NCBI GenBank assembly: GCA_002256205.1
Contig: NKIW01000002.1
Location: forward strand, 124,001-188,000
DNA: 64,000 nt
Direction of reading: 5' to 3'
Origin: Rhizobiales bacterium PAR1
GTDB lineage: Bacteria; Pseudomonadota; Alphaproteobacteria; Rhizobiales; Beijerinckiaceae
Shown: positions 1-8,340 of the stretch, in pieces
How the letters are laid out: every line of letters begins with the position of its first letter
Numbering within the stretch: the stretch's first letter is position 1
Made by a program: the position numbers and the translations under genes
The notes under the pieces: model-generated
Told to the model about the DNA's origin: nothing
What the model saw: the letters and a program-made list of their open reading frames with translations, nothing else
The model's database searches: none

Positions 1-444
1 GTAGCCGGCGAAAGGCGTCACCGTGCGTAGGTTGAAGGTCGTCTCCATGTTGGAGACACCCGGCAAGCTCGTGAGCCGCGTGCGGTGCAGCGCCTCGTAT
101 TCCGACATATCGGCGATGGCGATGCGCATCAGATAATCCGCGCGCCCCGCGAGAAGGTGGCACTCGACGATCTCCGGCACGCGCCGCACCGCCGCTTCAA
201 AAGCTTCGAGCACGGTGCTCGCCTGCGAGGTCAGCGAGACAGTGACAAAGAGTTCCATCCTCAGACCAAGGGCCTCGCGATTGAGCCGGGCGGCATACCC
301 TTCGATCAGGCCTGCCTCTTCGAGCAGCTTCACGCGGCGATGGCAGGCCGAGATGGAAAGGCCGATTGCCTCTCCGAGTTCAGCCATGGAAGCCCGGCCG
401 TTTCGTTGCAGTGCCGTGAGAATCTTGCGATCAAATCCATCCAT
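1..444 (-). CDS. Lrp/AsnC-family transcriptional regulator, AldR-like (partial, 3' end off window)
   Basis: The ATG is at 444 and the frame stays open to base 1, giving 148 residues, so only a few C-terminal residues can be missing. The N-terminus reads MDGFDRKILTALQRNGR, followed by a helix-turn-helix with the SISACHRRVKLLEEAGLIEG recognition-helix pattern of Lrp/AsnC proteins. The rest is a RAM-type ligand-binding domain. The gene is divergent from alanine dehydrogenase across 132 AT-rich bases containing two palindromes. That arrangement fits AldR/Lrp regulators that respond to alanine and control ald. The family is clear; control of ald is inferred from position. Confidence 0.9.
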   Translation of the reverse strand, partial: MDGFDRKILTALQRNGRASMAELGEAIGLSISACHRRVKLLEEAGLIEGYAARLNREALGLRMELFVTVSLTSQASTVLEAFEAAVRRVPEIVECHLLAGRADYLMRIAIADMSEYEALHRTRLTSLPGVSNMETTFNLRTVTPFAGY

Positions 445-472
445 GGGATAATTTTCATCATAACCGACTAAA

Positions 473-504
473 ATTCGTATAATTTCCGAATATATACTCT
501 ATAT
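473..504. promoter_or_regulatory. Candidate Lrp/AldR operator region between lrp and ald
   Basis: Two inverted repeats lie side by side in the divergent promoter: ATTCG-N9-CGAAT (473-491) and ATATA-CTC-TATAT (492-504). The stretch is far more AT-rich than its surroundings and includes TATAAT-like text at 478-483. Lrp-family proteins bind such AT-rich, weakly palindromic sites, so this is the likely shared operator. Binding is inferred. Confidence 0.45.
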
Positions 505-576
505 GGCGTTAAATTAGCGAAACATTCCCCTTCAGACGGCGATAATTTCCCTGCATTAGAAACAAGGGAGAGCCCC

Positions 577-1692
577 ATGCTGATCGGTGTTCCAAAGGAA
601 GTAAAGAACCACGAATACCGCGTCGGCCTGACGCCGGAGAGCGTGGCCGAGGCCGTGCATCATGGTCACAAGGTGCTGGTGGAAACCAAGGCAGGTGCCG
701 GTATCGGCGCAGGCGATGATGCCTACCGCGCAGCGGGTGCCGAGATCGTCGGCGCTGCGGCTGAGATTTTCTCAAAGGCCGACATGATCGTAAAGGTGAA
801 GGAACCGCAGGCGTTCGAGCGCAAGATGCTCCGTCCCGGCCAGATCCTCTACACCTATCTCCACCTCGCGCCGGACCCGGAACAGACCAAGGATCTCGTC
901 GCCTCGGGCGCGACCTGCATCGCCTATGAAACGGTGACGGACGAACTCGGCGGCCTGCCGCTCCTGAAGCCGATGAGCCAGGTTGCAGGCCGTATGGCCA
1001 TTCAGGCGGGCGCTACGGCGCTTGAAAAGTCGCATGGCGGCCGCGGCGTCCTGCTCGGCGGCGTGCCGGGTGTTGCTCCGGCGAAGATCGTAATCATCGG
1101 CGGCGGCGTCGTAGGCTTCAATGCCGCGCAGATGGCTGTCGGTGTTCACGCCGATGTGACGATCCTCGATCGCAACCCTATGGTGCTCGAAAAGCTCTCG
1201 ACGCATTTCGAGGCGCGCGCCAAGGTTGTCCATGCTACCCGCTCGGCGCTTCAGCAGTATGTCTCCGAGGCAGATCTCGTGATCGGTGCCGTTCTGGTGC
1301 CCGGCGCGGCAGCCCCGAAGGTCGTCACCCGCGCCATGCTGAAGGACATGCACGAAGGCGCGGTGCTGGTCGACGTCGCGATTGATCAGGGCGGCTGCTT
1401 CGAAACGTCGCATGCCACGACCCATGCCGAACCCACTTTTGTTGTGGATGGCGTCGTCCATTACTGCGTCGCCAACATGCCCGGCGCGGTGGCGCGCACC
1501 TCAACCTATGCGCTGAACAACGTGACGCTCCCGCATGCCCTCGCGATTGCTGACAAGGGTTGGAAGGCGGCACTCACCGCCAACCGCCATCTCGCCAATG
1601 GCCTCAATGTCTGGAACGGTAAGGTGACCTGTGAGCCGGTGGCTCGCGACCTTGGCTATGCCTATGCACCGGTCGCGGAAGCGCTGGCCTGA
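577..1692 (+). CDS. ald: Alanine dehydrogenase
   Basis: This 371-residue protein has the usual length for the family. It starts [20 protein letters not shown], the hallmark N-terminus of alanine dehydrogenase. The NAD-binding Rossmann motif is in [19 protein letters not shown], and the [15 protein letters not shown] segment is typical of the family. The enzyme interconverts L-alanine and pyruvate plus ammonia with NAD(H) in the cytoplasm. An AGGGAG ribosome binding site sits just before the ATG. It is divergent from an Lrp-type regulator and ends in a strong hairpin terminator, so it is probably monocistronic. Confidence 0.97.
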   Translation: MLIGVPKEVKNHEYRVGLTPESVAEAVHHGHKVLVETKAGAGIGAGDDAYRAAGAEIVGAAAEIFSKADMIVKVKEPQAFERKMLRPGQILYTYLHLAPDPEQTKDLVASGATCIAYETVTDELGGLPLLKPMSQVAGRMAIQAGATALEKSHGGRGVLLGGVPGVAPAKIVIIGGGVVGFNAAQMAVGVHADVTILDRNPMVLEKLSTHFEARAKVVHATRSALQQYVSEADLVIGAVLVPGAAAPKVVTRAMLKDMHEGAVLVDVAIDQGGCFETSHATTHAEPTFVVDGVVHYCVANMPGAVARTSTYALNNVTLPHALAIADKGWKAALTANRHLANGLNVWNGKVTCEPVARDLGYAYAPVAEALA

Positions 1693-1716
1693 AGGGCAAA
1701 ATTGGCTGGAAGGCTC

Positions 1717-1745
1717 AAGGGCGGCTCGCAAGGGCCGCCCTTTTT
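1717..1745 (+). terminator. Rho-independent terminator of ald
   Basis: A perfect GGGCGGC/GCCGCCC stem (1719-1725 with 1734-1740) has an 8-base loop and is followed by five T. Flanking AA/TT extends the stem. It lies 25 bases past the ald stop codon. Confidence 0.88.
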
Positions 1746-1803
1746 CATTTCTGGAAATTCCAGATGCGAAAAAAATGAAACCGGCTAACTTTACCGCACG
1801 CCA

Positions 1804-1821
1804 ATGTCACGGATTTGTCGT
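1804..1821 (+). promoter_or_regulatory. Candidate Pho box upstream of alkaline phosphatase
   Basis: Two direct 7-mers, ATGTCAC and TTGTCGT, are separated by 4 bases (11-bp period). This matches the layout of the PhoB box (CTGTCAT-N4-CTGTCAT) at about 12 of 18 positions. The site is 67 bp before the phosphatase start codon. PhoB control is inferred from the motif and the target gene. Confidence 0.5.
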
Positions 1822-1888
1822 GGGAAGGTTTTAACTCCGGTGACATCATCTGCGCCTCTTGTTTCAGCTCTTCCGCTCAGGACAACCC

Positions 1889-3658
1889 ATGCCCCGCTTC
1901 AACACATCGTCCGCCTTTCCCCTGCGCAAGGCAGCGCTGGTCACGCTGATCCTCACAGGCTGGCTCGGCGGTGCTCAGGCGCAGACCATCTATCCGATTG
2001 ACCGGGCGGATATCCTCGAAGGCTCAAAATTCGATTTCAAGGTCGAGTTCCCGGATGCGCCCAAGCCGGATGCCGTGAAGGTCACGATCAACGGCGCTTC
2101 GGTGGAAAGCGTGCTCGGCAAGGCCGGCACCTTCATCGAAAGCGAGGAAGGCCAGAAGCATTCCGCGCTCTGGGCACGCGAGGTCTCGCTGGCGCCGGGC
2201 CGCTACGTGGTGGAAGCGGTTCAGGGCGATGCGAAGAAGACCGTGGTCTGGAATGTCTTCCCGGCCTCCGGGCCACGCAAGGCGAAGAACGTCATCCTCT
2301 TCATTGGCGATGGCATGTCGATCGCGCATCGCACGGCGGCGCGCATCCTCTCGAAGGGCTGGCGTGAGGGCAAATACGACAGCGAGCTTGCCATCGACGA
2401 TATGCCGAACATGGCGCTAATTTCGACCTCGGGCAACGATACGATCGTGACTGACAGCGCCAACAGCGCCTCTGCCTACACCACGGGCCACAAGTCCTGC
2501 GTCAACGCACTCGGCGTCTATTGCGCGAAGAACGCGCTCAGCCTCGACCACCCCAAGGTCGAGACCATCGGGGAACTCGTCAAGCGCAAGACGAAGATGG
2601 CGCTCGGTGTCGTGACCAATACCGAAATTGAGGATGCGACGCCGGCCTCGATGGTCGCACACACCCGTCGTCGGTCGGATTTCAACGAGATCGTCAAGAT
2701 GTTCCTGGAGGTGAAGCCGGACGTGATGATGGGAGGTGGCTCGCCGAACTTCCTCCCCAAGACCACGCCGGGCTCGAAGCGCAGCGACGATCTCGATGCC
2801 ATCGCGAAGTTCAGGGAGGCGGGCTATACCATCGCCACCACCAAGACCGAGATGAACGCCGCAGCAGCCGCGGGCGCTTCAAAATTGCTCGGCCTCTACA
2901 ACACCGGCAACATCGATGGCGCGTTTGACCTGCGTCTTGCCAAAAAGGGCTCGGTCTCGAAATTCCCGGATCAGCCTGATGTCACCGAGCAGACCCGCGC
3001 CGCGCTCAAGATTCTCTCGGCCAATCCTGACGGCTTCTTCCTGATGGTGGAATCGGGCCGCATCGACAAATACAGCCACTCCCTCGATTGGGAGCGCGCG
3101 GTGTTCGACACCATCATGCTCGACAATGCCGTGAAGGTCGCGAAGGATTTCGCCGCAGACCGCAATGACACGCTGATCATCGTCGTGCCGGATCACACCC
3201 ATGCCGTCTCGCTGATCGGCACCTATGATGACAACCGTCCGGGCCAACTCCTGCGCGACAAGCTCGGCGTTTACGACAAGTCGCTGCCGCCGAATTACGG
3301 CCCGCTCGATGCCGATGGCTTCCCCACGGACGTGAACACCTCGCGTCGCCTCGCGGTAGTCTTCGGCACCTATCCGGACACCTGCGACACCGGCAAGCCC
3401 TTCATGGACGGCGAACGGGTGCCTTCCGTCGCCGGTGCGGATCCGAAAACCTTTGTCGCCAACGAAAAGGATTGCACGGCACCCGGCGCGGCGCGCAAAG
3501 CTGGTAACCTGCCATTCGAGGCGAATACCGGTGTCCATTCCGCAGACGACGGTCTGCTGACCGCCATGGGGCCGAACGCGGAAAAATTCCGTGGCCGCAA
3601 GGACAACACCTTCGTGTTCCGCGTGATGGCCGAAGCCCTGAGCCTCGGCGGGAAATAA
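1889..3658 (+). CDS. Alkaline phosphatase (PhoA family), exported
   Basis: The protein has 589 residues from the ATG at 1889; an in-frame start 30 bp upstream would put extra polar residues before the signal peptide. Residues 1-31 form a Sec signal peptide ending GGAQA. The mature part has the metal-binding VILFIGDGMS motif, the nucleophile motif TDSANSASAYTTG, a late metal-ligand motif MVESGRIDKYSHS and VVPDHTH. These define the zinc/magnesium alkaline phosphatase family, which releases phosphate from monoesters in the periplasm. A candidate Pho box precedes it. The following ABC/CPFC gene cluster begins only 27 bp downstream and may be co-transcribed. Family is certain; the exact subtype (PhoA-like) is by motif. 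Confidence 0.95.
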   Translation: MPRFNTSSAFPLRKAALVTLILTGWLGGAQAQTIYPIDRADILEGSKFDFKVEFPDAPKPDAVKVTINGASVESVLGKAGTFIESEEGQKHSALWAREVSLAPGRYVVEAVQGDAKKTVVWNVFPASGPRKAKNVILFIGDGMSIAHRTAARILSKGWREGKYDSELAIDDMPNMALISTSGNDTIVTDSANSASAYTTGHKSCVNALGVYCAKNALSLDHPKVETIGELVKRKTKMALGVVTNTEIEDATPASMVAHTRRRSDFNEIVKMFLEVKPDVMMGGGSPNFLPKTTPGSKRSDDLDAIAKFREAGYTIATTKTEMNAAAAAGASKLLGLYNTGNIDGAFDLRLAKKGSVSKFPDQPDVTEQTRAALKILSANPDGFFLMVESGRIDKYSHSLDWERAVFDTIMLDNAVKVAKDFAADRNDTLIIVVPDHTHAVSLIGTYDDNRPGQLLRDKLGVYDKSLPPNYGPLDADGFPTDVNTSRRLAVVFGTYPDTCDTGKPFMDGERVPSVAGADPKTFVANEKDCTAPGAARKAGNLPFEANTGVHSADDGLLTAMGPNAEKFRGRKDNTFVFRVMAEALSLGGK

Positions 3659-3685
3659 GCCTTGGGGACGCGCGCGCCCTGCCAG

Positions 3686-4126
3686 ATGGATCGCCGCGCC
3701 CTCATCGGGGGCGGCTTTGCGCTGGCGATCGGGACGTATCCCGCGAAGGCCGAGGACATCGAAAGCATCACTTTCGACGGGCTCTACAAGAGCTTCGGCG
3801 TGCTCGGTTTTGAGTTTGCGGATCGCGTCAGGGCGCTCAAGAGCAAGCGGGTGAAGATGACCGGCTTCATGGCGCCGCCGCTCAAAGCCGAGAGCAGCTT
3901 TTTCGTATTGACCCGCCAGCCGCTCGCGATCTGCCCCTTCTGCCAGTCCGACGCTGAGTGGCCTGTCGACATCGTCGTTGTTTTCCTCAAGGCCGCGACA
4001 CCGGCGATCAGCGAGGGACGCCGTGTCAGCGTCACCGGCGTGCTGGAAATCGGCTCGACGATCGACAAGGAAACAGGGTTCGTAAGTCAGATCCGGATCG
4101 TTGAGGCAGATGTCCAGCGTTTCTGA
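3686..4126 (+). CDS. Exported CPFC-motif protein, DUF3299-like, linked to an ABC transporter
   Basis: The protein has 146 residues from ATG 3686. The N-terminus MDRRALIGGGFALAIG looks like a twin-arginine or Sec signal. The mature part contains a beta-rich stretch, MTGFMAPPLK then a hydrophobic strand, and a CPFC pair (Cys83, Cys86) followed by a DAEWP segment. This resembles the DUF3299 layout found beside FtsX-type ABC transporters, but I am not certain of the family. It overlaps the ABC ATPase by 17 bp and starts 27 bp after the phosphatase. The two cysteines could bind a metal or act in redox; this is inference. Confidence 0.72.
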   Translation: MDRRALIGGGFALAIGTYPAKAEDIESITFDGLYKSFGVLGFEFADRVRALKSKRVKMTGFMAPPLKAESSFFVLTRQPLAICPFCQSDAEWPVDIVVVFLKAATPAISEGRRVSVTGVLEIGSTIDKETGFVSQIRIVEADVQRF

Positions 4127-4802
4127 AACTGGCCTCGGCTGGCGCGATCTCACTTTGCGCTTCCGCGAAGGGCGTGATGGCCGCGCGCCCACCCTAACCT
4201 TTCCAGATTTTGGGGTGCCTTCCGGCACGGCGCTCGCCATCACCGGCCCCTCCGGCTGCGGAAAATCAAGCTTGTTGAACCTCATCGCCGGGCTGGCGCT
4301 GCCGACAGGCGGCGAGATCCGCTGGCAGGGCCAGACGATCAGCGCGCTCGGCGAAACCGCGCGTGATACGTGGCGGCGCATCTCTCTAGGCTTTGTCTTT
4401 CAGGATTTTCACCTCATCCCGGAGATGGGCGCGCTCGCGAATATCCTGTTGCCCGCGAGTTTTGGTCCCACGCCGGACAGGGCCGCGCGGGAAGCCGAGG
4501 CCCGCGCCTTGTGCGCCCGCTTCGGCCTCGCGGACCTTGTCCGCCCCGCCGGAACACTCTCGCGCGGCGAGCAGCAGCGGGTCGCGGTGGCACGCGCCCT
4601 GGCGCATCGCCCGGCGCTGATCCTTGCCGACGAGCCGACCGCCAGCCTCGACGCCGAGAACGGTGCGGCAGTCGGTACGGCGCTCGTCACCGAAGCCGCC
4701 GCCATCGGCGCGACGCTAATCTGCGTGACGCATGATCCGGCGCTACTTGCGCGCTTCGAGACCCGCCTTGCACTTATGCCGCCTGCCGGGAGGGTGCCAT
4801 GA
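4110..4802 (+). CDS. ABC transporter ATP-binding protein (LolD/MacB-like)
   Basis: The protein has 230 residues. All nucleotide-binding motifs are present: Walker A GPSGCGKS (46-53), Q-loop FQDFH (Gln98), signature LSRGEQQ (150-156), Walker B ILADEP, and the switch His in VTHD (His208). The closest family is the MacB/LolD type that pairs with FtsX-like permeases. An upstream TTG is in frame, but ATG 4110 fits better. The gene overlaps the CPFC protein at its start and the permease by ATGA at its end, so the three are made together. Substrate unknown. Confidence 0.93.
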   Translation: MSSVSETGLGWRDLTLRFREGRDGRAPTLTFPDFGVPSGTALAITGPSGCGKSSLLNLIAGLALPTGGEIRWQGQTISALGETARDTWRRISLGFVFQDFHLIPEMGALANILLPASFGPTPDRAAREAEARALCARFGLADLVRPAGTLSRGEQQRVAVARALAHRPALILADEPTASLDAENGAAVGTALVTEAAAIGATLICVTHDPALLARFETRLALMPPAGRVP

Positions 4803-6016
4803 ACCCCTTCCCGATGCTCCGCGCGGAATTACGCGCGCTTGGCTGGACCGCCGTCGCCATCCTCCTGCTGGTCGGGTTCGCGAGCGCCATCGGCATCGCG
4901 ATCAACACGGGCGAACGGGCGCTTCGAAAAAGCAGCGCAGCGGCGGCGGATGATTTCCCGCTGCTGATCGGCGCACCGGGCAGCCCGACGCAACTCGTCA
5001 TGACCACGATCTTCCTCCAGCCCGAAGCGCTACCCCTGATGGCGGGCGAAATCCTTCCGCGCCTCAAGGCCGACCCGCGCGTGCGGGATGTGGCGCCGGT
5101 CGCCTTTGGTGATATCGCGATGGGCTACCCGATTGTCGGCACATCCCGCGAGTTCGCCCTGCGATGGGGCCGGCTGACGCCGGTGGAAGGCCGCGCCTTT
5201 GAGCTGCCGTCACGGGCGCTCATGGCAAAACCGGAAGCGCTCATCGGCGCGGATGTGCGACTCGCGATGGGCGCCGAGATCACCCCCGCGCATGCCCTCG
5301 CAGGGATGCGACACACGCCGGGCGAAGCCGAGCCGGAAGAAGTCGAGCATCGCCACGAGGGCACAACCTATCGCATTGTGGGGCGGTTGCCCCGCACGGG
5401 ATCGCCGTGGGACCGCGCGATTCTCGTGCCCATCGAGGCGGTCTGGGCGACACATGGGTTGCACGCGGAGAGCGGGCAAGTACCCGGCGTTCCCGCGCTG
5501 GTCGTGCGCCCGAAAAGCGTCGCCGATGCCTATGGCTTGCGCGGCACCTACCGGCAGGGTGGCACCATGGCGTTCTTTCCCGCCGAGGTGCTGGTTGCGC
5601 TTTATGGCGCGCTCGGCGAGGCGCGCGGCCTGCTGCTCGCCGCCTCGGTGCTGAACGCCGTGCTGATGTTCGGCGCGATCCTGCTGTTGTTCTGGGCCAT
5701 CGCCGGGTTGAGGCGGCAGCGTTATGCGGTGTTGCGCGCCCTCGGCGCACCGCGACGCTTCATCCTGCTGCTGGTGTGGTTACAGGCTGTCGTGCTGATC
5801 GGTGCGGGGTGCCTGATCGGCCTTCCGGCCGGCTGGGCGCTGACTGCCCTTACCGGACGCTGGATGCTCGGCGAGACCGGCCTTGCGCTGACCCTGACGC
5901 CAGATGCTTCGGATATCCTGATCATCGCCATCCTGATCAGCGCCGCGAGCCTCCTCGCGCTGATCCCGGCCTTGCTCGCCTATCGCCAGCCGGTAATCAC
6001 GGGACTGACAAAATAG
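4799..6016 (+). CDS. FtsX-like ABC transporter permease with His-containing periplasmic loop
   Basis: The protein has 405 residues and four predicted membrane segments (about 16-38, 279-302, 320-350 and 371-395), with a large periplasmic domain between the first two, as in MacB/FtsX permeases. The domain carries six histidines between 165 and 222, including HRH (184-186), next to RTGSPWDRAILVPIEAVW. I associate similar permeases with zinc-regulated operons that include DUF3299 proteins, but that is recollection, not proof. It is coupled to the ATPase by ATGA. A mechanotransmission or metal-handling role is more likely than classic import. Confidence 0.9.
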   Translation: MNPFPMLRAELRALGWTAVAILLLVGFASAIGIAINTGERALRKSSAAAADDFPLLIGAPGSPTQLVMTTIFLQPEALPLMAGEILPRLKADPRVRDVAPVAFGDIAMGYPIVGTSREFALRWGRLTPVEGRAFELPSRALMAKPEALIGADVRLAMGAEITPAHALAGMRHTPGEAEPEEVEHRHEGTTYRIVGRLPRTGSPWDRAILVPIEAVWATHGLHAESGQVPGVPALVVRPKSVADAYGLRGTYRQGGTMAFFPAEVLVALYGALGEARGLLLAASVLNAVLMFGAILLLFWAIAGLRRQRYAVLRALGAPRRFILLLVWLQAVVLIGAGCLIGLPAGWALTALTGRWMLGETGLALTLTPDASDILIIAILISAASLLALIPALLAYRQPVITGLTK

Positions 6017-6044
6017 CCTGCACGCCTCAGAGACACCAAACCTC

Positions 6045-6623
6045 TCAGAGCCATTTGGCGACCGTCACAGGCTCAAAACGTACGAGCTTGTCGATCATCG
6101 CGACCGGATCAGCCTCAACGACAACGCCGTCGCGATGCGCGGCGGGCAGGAATTTCTCGGCGATCATATGGTCGATCATGCCCATCAGCGGCTGATAGAA
6201 GCTGCGGATATCAAGAAGCCCGGCCGGTTTGGCGAAGTCGCCGAGCTGGTTAAGGGTCCAGATTTCCATGAATTCCTCCAGCGTGCCGATCCCACCGGGC
6301 AACGCGATGAAGGCATCGGCAAGCTCGGCCATCCGCTTCTTGCGCATGCGCATATCGGCGGCGGTCTCGCTGATCGTCAGGCCGGGGTGAGCGTGCCCCT
6401 TGGCAAGGAGGCGCTCTGTAATCACGCCATGCACGCGGCCACCCGCCGCGAGCGCGGCATCGGCCAGCACACCCATCAGGCCCTTGTTGGTGCCGCCATA
6501 CACCACCGTGATTCCGCGTTGCGCCAACGCGCTGCCGAGCGCTTTCGCGCCTGCCGCATAGGCCTCATGGCCACCAAAATTCGAGCCGGAAAAGACCGCG
6601 ATGGCGCGAATTGGAGCTGTCAT
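6045..6623 (-). CDS. LOG-family cytokinin riboside 5'-monophosphate phosphoribohydrolase-type protein
   Basis: The protein has 192 residues from the ATG at 6623. A Rossmann-like start (IAVFSGSNFGG), VVYGGTNKGLMG and the diagnostic PGGIGTLEE catalytic motif identify the LOG (TIGR00730) family. Members hydrolyse nucleoside monophosphates to base and ribose 5-phosphate. Frames extending upstream only run into the neighbouring oxidase. It converges with the ABC permease gene. Family sure; physiological substrate unknown. Confidence 0.92.
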   Translation of the reverse strand: MTAPIRAIAVFSGSNFGGHEAYAAGAKALGSALAQRGITVVYGGTNKGLMGVLADAALAAGGRVHGVITERLLAKGHAHPGLTISETAADMRMRKKRMAELADAFIALPGGIGTLEEFMEIWTLNQLGDFAKPAGLLDIRSFYQPLMGMIDHMIAEKFLPAAHRDGVVVEADPVAMIDKLVRFEPVTVAKWL

Positions 6624-6699
6624 CGAAGGATGCCTGTGGTTGTGGTGCGTGGTCCGGGGAGGATTGGGCAAATAATCATTAGCCAGAGGAAAAAGTGCA

Positions 6700-7872
6700 T
6701 CAAAGCACGCCCTGCCGCACCAGCAACTCCGGCGTGAGTTCCGAACAATGGTTGACGCCGAGCATCGCCATATCACGGTTGATCTCGGTTTTCAGGAGGT
6801 CGATGACATGTGTCACCCCGGCCTCGCCCCCGATGGAAGCGGCATAGTTGAACGGCCGCCCGATCAGCACAAATTTCGCGCCAAGCGCGAGCGCCATCAG
6901 GATGTCCGTCCCGCGTCGGATGCCGCCGTCGATCATCACCGGCAAGTCCGGCACCGCAGCGACGATAGCGGGGAGCGCATGCAGCGGCGCAATCGCATTG
7001 TCGAGCTGCCGCCCGCCGTGATTGGAGACGATAATCGCATCGGCCCCGGCATCCCGCGCCGTGATGGCATCGTCCGGGTGCAGCAGTCCCTTGACGATCA
7101 GCTTGCCGGGCCAGAGGCGGCGGATTTCATCAAGATGCGTCCAGTTGAGATAATCACGCGCCGAGAAATCGCGTAGCACCGAGCGCGAGACGATCGGAGC
7201 GCCGCGTTCGGCATAGGAATTCTCGAAATGCGGCATGCCGTGTTTCAGGAGCGTGCGTGCGAAAGTGCCGATGAGCCAGCCCGGTCGCATCAGGCCATCA
7301 ACGGCAAGCCGGAGACCCGGTTTCAGCGGCGTTGAAAATCCGGCGCGGATATAGTGCTCGCGGCCACCAAGGATCGGGACATCAACAGTGAGCACCAGCG
7401 TACGATATCCCGCCTTTTCTGCCCGCGCGAGCAAAGGCGCGGTGCGGGACATATCGCCCGGCACATAGGCCTGAAACCAGGTCTCGGGTGCCGCCGCGAT
7501 CACCTCTTCCATCGCGATCAGCGAGGAACCGCTAAGCGCCATCGGAATTTTGGCCGCCGCCGCCGCACGTGCCTGCACAATGTCCCCGCGATAGGCGGAC
7601 AGCGCGCTGATCCCCATCGGCGCGATGCCGAAGGGCGCGGCATAGGTCTTGCCAAGAAATTCGACGCTCTGATCGCGCTTGGAAACATCGACCAGCACGC
7701 GTGGGCGGAAGACATAATCCTCGTAAGCGCTGCGGCTGCCTCGCTCGGAGCGGCGCGTTTCGGAGGAGCCGAAGATATAGCCAAAGACCGGGCGCGGCAG
7801 AAAGGCCTTCGCTGCGGCCTCAAGGTCATCGAGGCATTGAATCCGCGAAAGGCGGGAGGAGGAACCGAACAT
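6700..7872 (-). CDS. FMN-dependent alpha-hydroxy-acid oxidase/dehydrogenase (LldD/Mdl family)
   Basis: This 390-residue TIM-barrel protein has APMGISALS near the FMN site, FQAYVPGD with the conserved Tyr, the catalytic IVSNHGGRQLD (His-Arg pair), and the phosphate-binding DGGIRRGTD and LIGRPF motifs. It oxidises a 2-hydroxy acid to a 2-oxo acid with FMN. The sequence is not close to the classic L-lactate dehydrogenase N-terminus, so lactate is only one of several possible substrates. It lies 76 bp upstream of the LOG gene on the same strand and 40 bp from a tRNA. Confidence 0.92.
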   Translation of the reverse strand: MFGSSSRLSRIQCLDDLEAAAKAFLPRPVFGYIFGSSETRRSERGSRSAYEDYVFRPRVLVDVSKRDQSVEFLGKTYAAPFGIAPMGISALSAYRGDIVQARAAAAAKIPMALSGSSLIAMEEVIAAAPETWFQAYVPGDMSRTAPLLARAEKAGYRTLVLTVDVPILGGREHYIRAGFSTPLKPGLRLAVDGLMRPGWLIGTFARTLLKHGMPHFENSYAERGAPIVSRSVLRDFSARDYLNWTHLDEIRRLWPGKLIVKGLLHPDDAITARDAGADAIIVSNHGGRQLDNAIAPLHALPAIVAAVPDLPVMIDGGIRRGTDILMALALGAKFVLIGRPFNYAASIGGEAGVTHVIDLLKTEINRDMAMLGVNHCSELTPELLVRQGVL

Positions 7873-7912
7873 GACGCATTGGCCCGGGGAGAGTTGAAAA
7901 CGACAAGAAAAG

Positions 7913-7988
7913 TGGTGGGCCCGGCAGGACTTGAACCTGCAACCAGACCGTTATGAGCGGCCGGCTCTAACCATTGAGCTACAGGCCC
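7913..7988 (-). tRNA. tRNA-Ile (CAU anticodon, lysidine type)
   Basis: A full cloverleaf reads on the minus strand. The acceptor GGGCCTG pairs with CGGGCCC, the D arm is AGCTCAATGGTTAGAGC, the anticodon loop is CTCATAA, and the T loop is GGTTCAAGTCC. A73 and CCA are encoded (CCA at 7913-7915). The CAU anticodon (7953-7955) could mean Met or Ile2. The D arm and GGGCC-type acceptor resemble minor tRNA-Ile2, which TilS modifies to read AUA. tRNA certain; Ile identity likely. Confidence 0.93.
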
Positions 7989-8340
7989 TTGAGCAAGGGT
8001 TACCCCTTCTTTTGCGTGAAGCTTGGCCGGACGCAAGTCCTGTCTGACAAAATCAAGTCCTGTCTGGCAAAATCCAAACCCCGGATGATGAAGTCCACGC
8101 TCAGGCGCGAACGATTTTGCCGGCTTGGATTTTGCCGGCTTGCCGTTTTCTCGCCTCATTTTTTGTGCATTGCAACAATTCGCTTGAGGCGTGTCTTGGC
8201 CCGTGGACAGATGTCCGGCCTGAGAAAATCGTCTCAAAACAGGAGCTTGAGGCTGTCGCCGGAGACGGTCGCGCCCGGCTCCGGTCCGGCGTTTGCGCAC
8301 CACAGGGTGGCATCCCGGCTGCACTTCGAGAGGAAATCCG
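7989..8340. repeat. Non-coding gap with two nested tandem repeats forming an inverted pair
   Basis: These 352 bases between the tRNA and rlpA hold no convincing gene. A 20-bp unit (CAAGTCCTGTCTGACAAAAT type) repeats at 8034-8053 and 8054-8073, 19 of 20 identical. A 15-bp unit GATTTTGCCGGCTTG repeats perfectly at 8113-8127 and 8128-8142. GGCAAAATCCAA (8066-8077) and TTGGATTTTGCC (8125-8136) are exact inverted complements, so the region can fold into a 12-bp stem. A GAGAGGA ribosome binding site precedes rlpA. Confidence 0.75.

Noticed and set aside
2879-4381. Long minus-strand frame under the phosphatase and ABC genes
   Set aside because: It shadows two clearly recognised genes and has no own motif or ribosome binding site.
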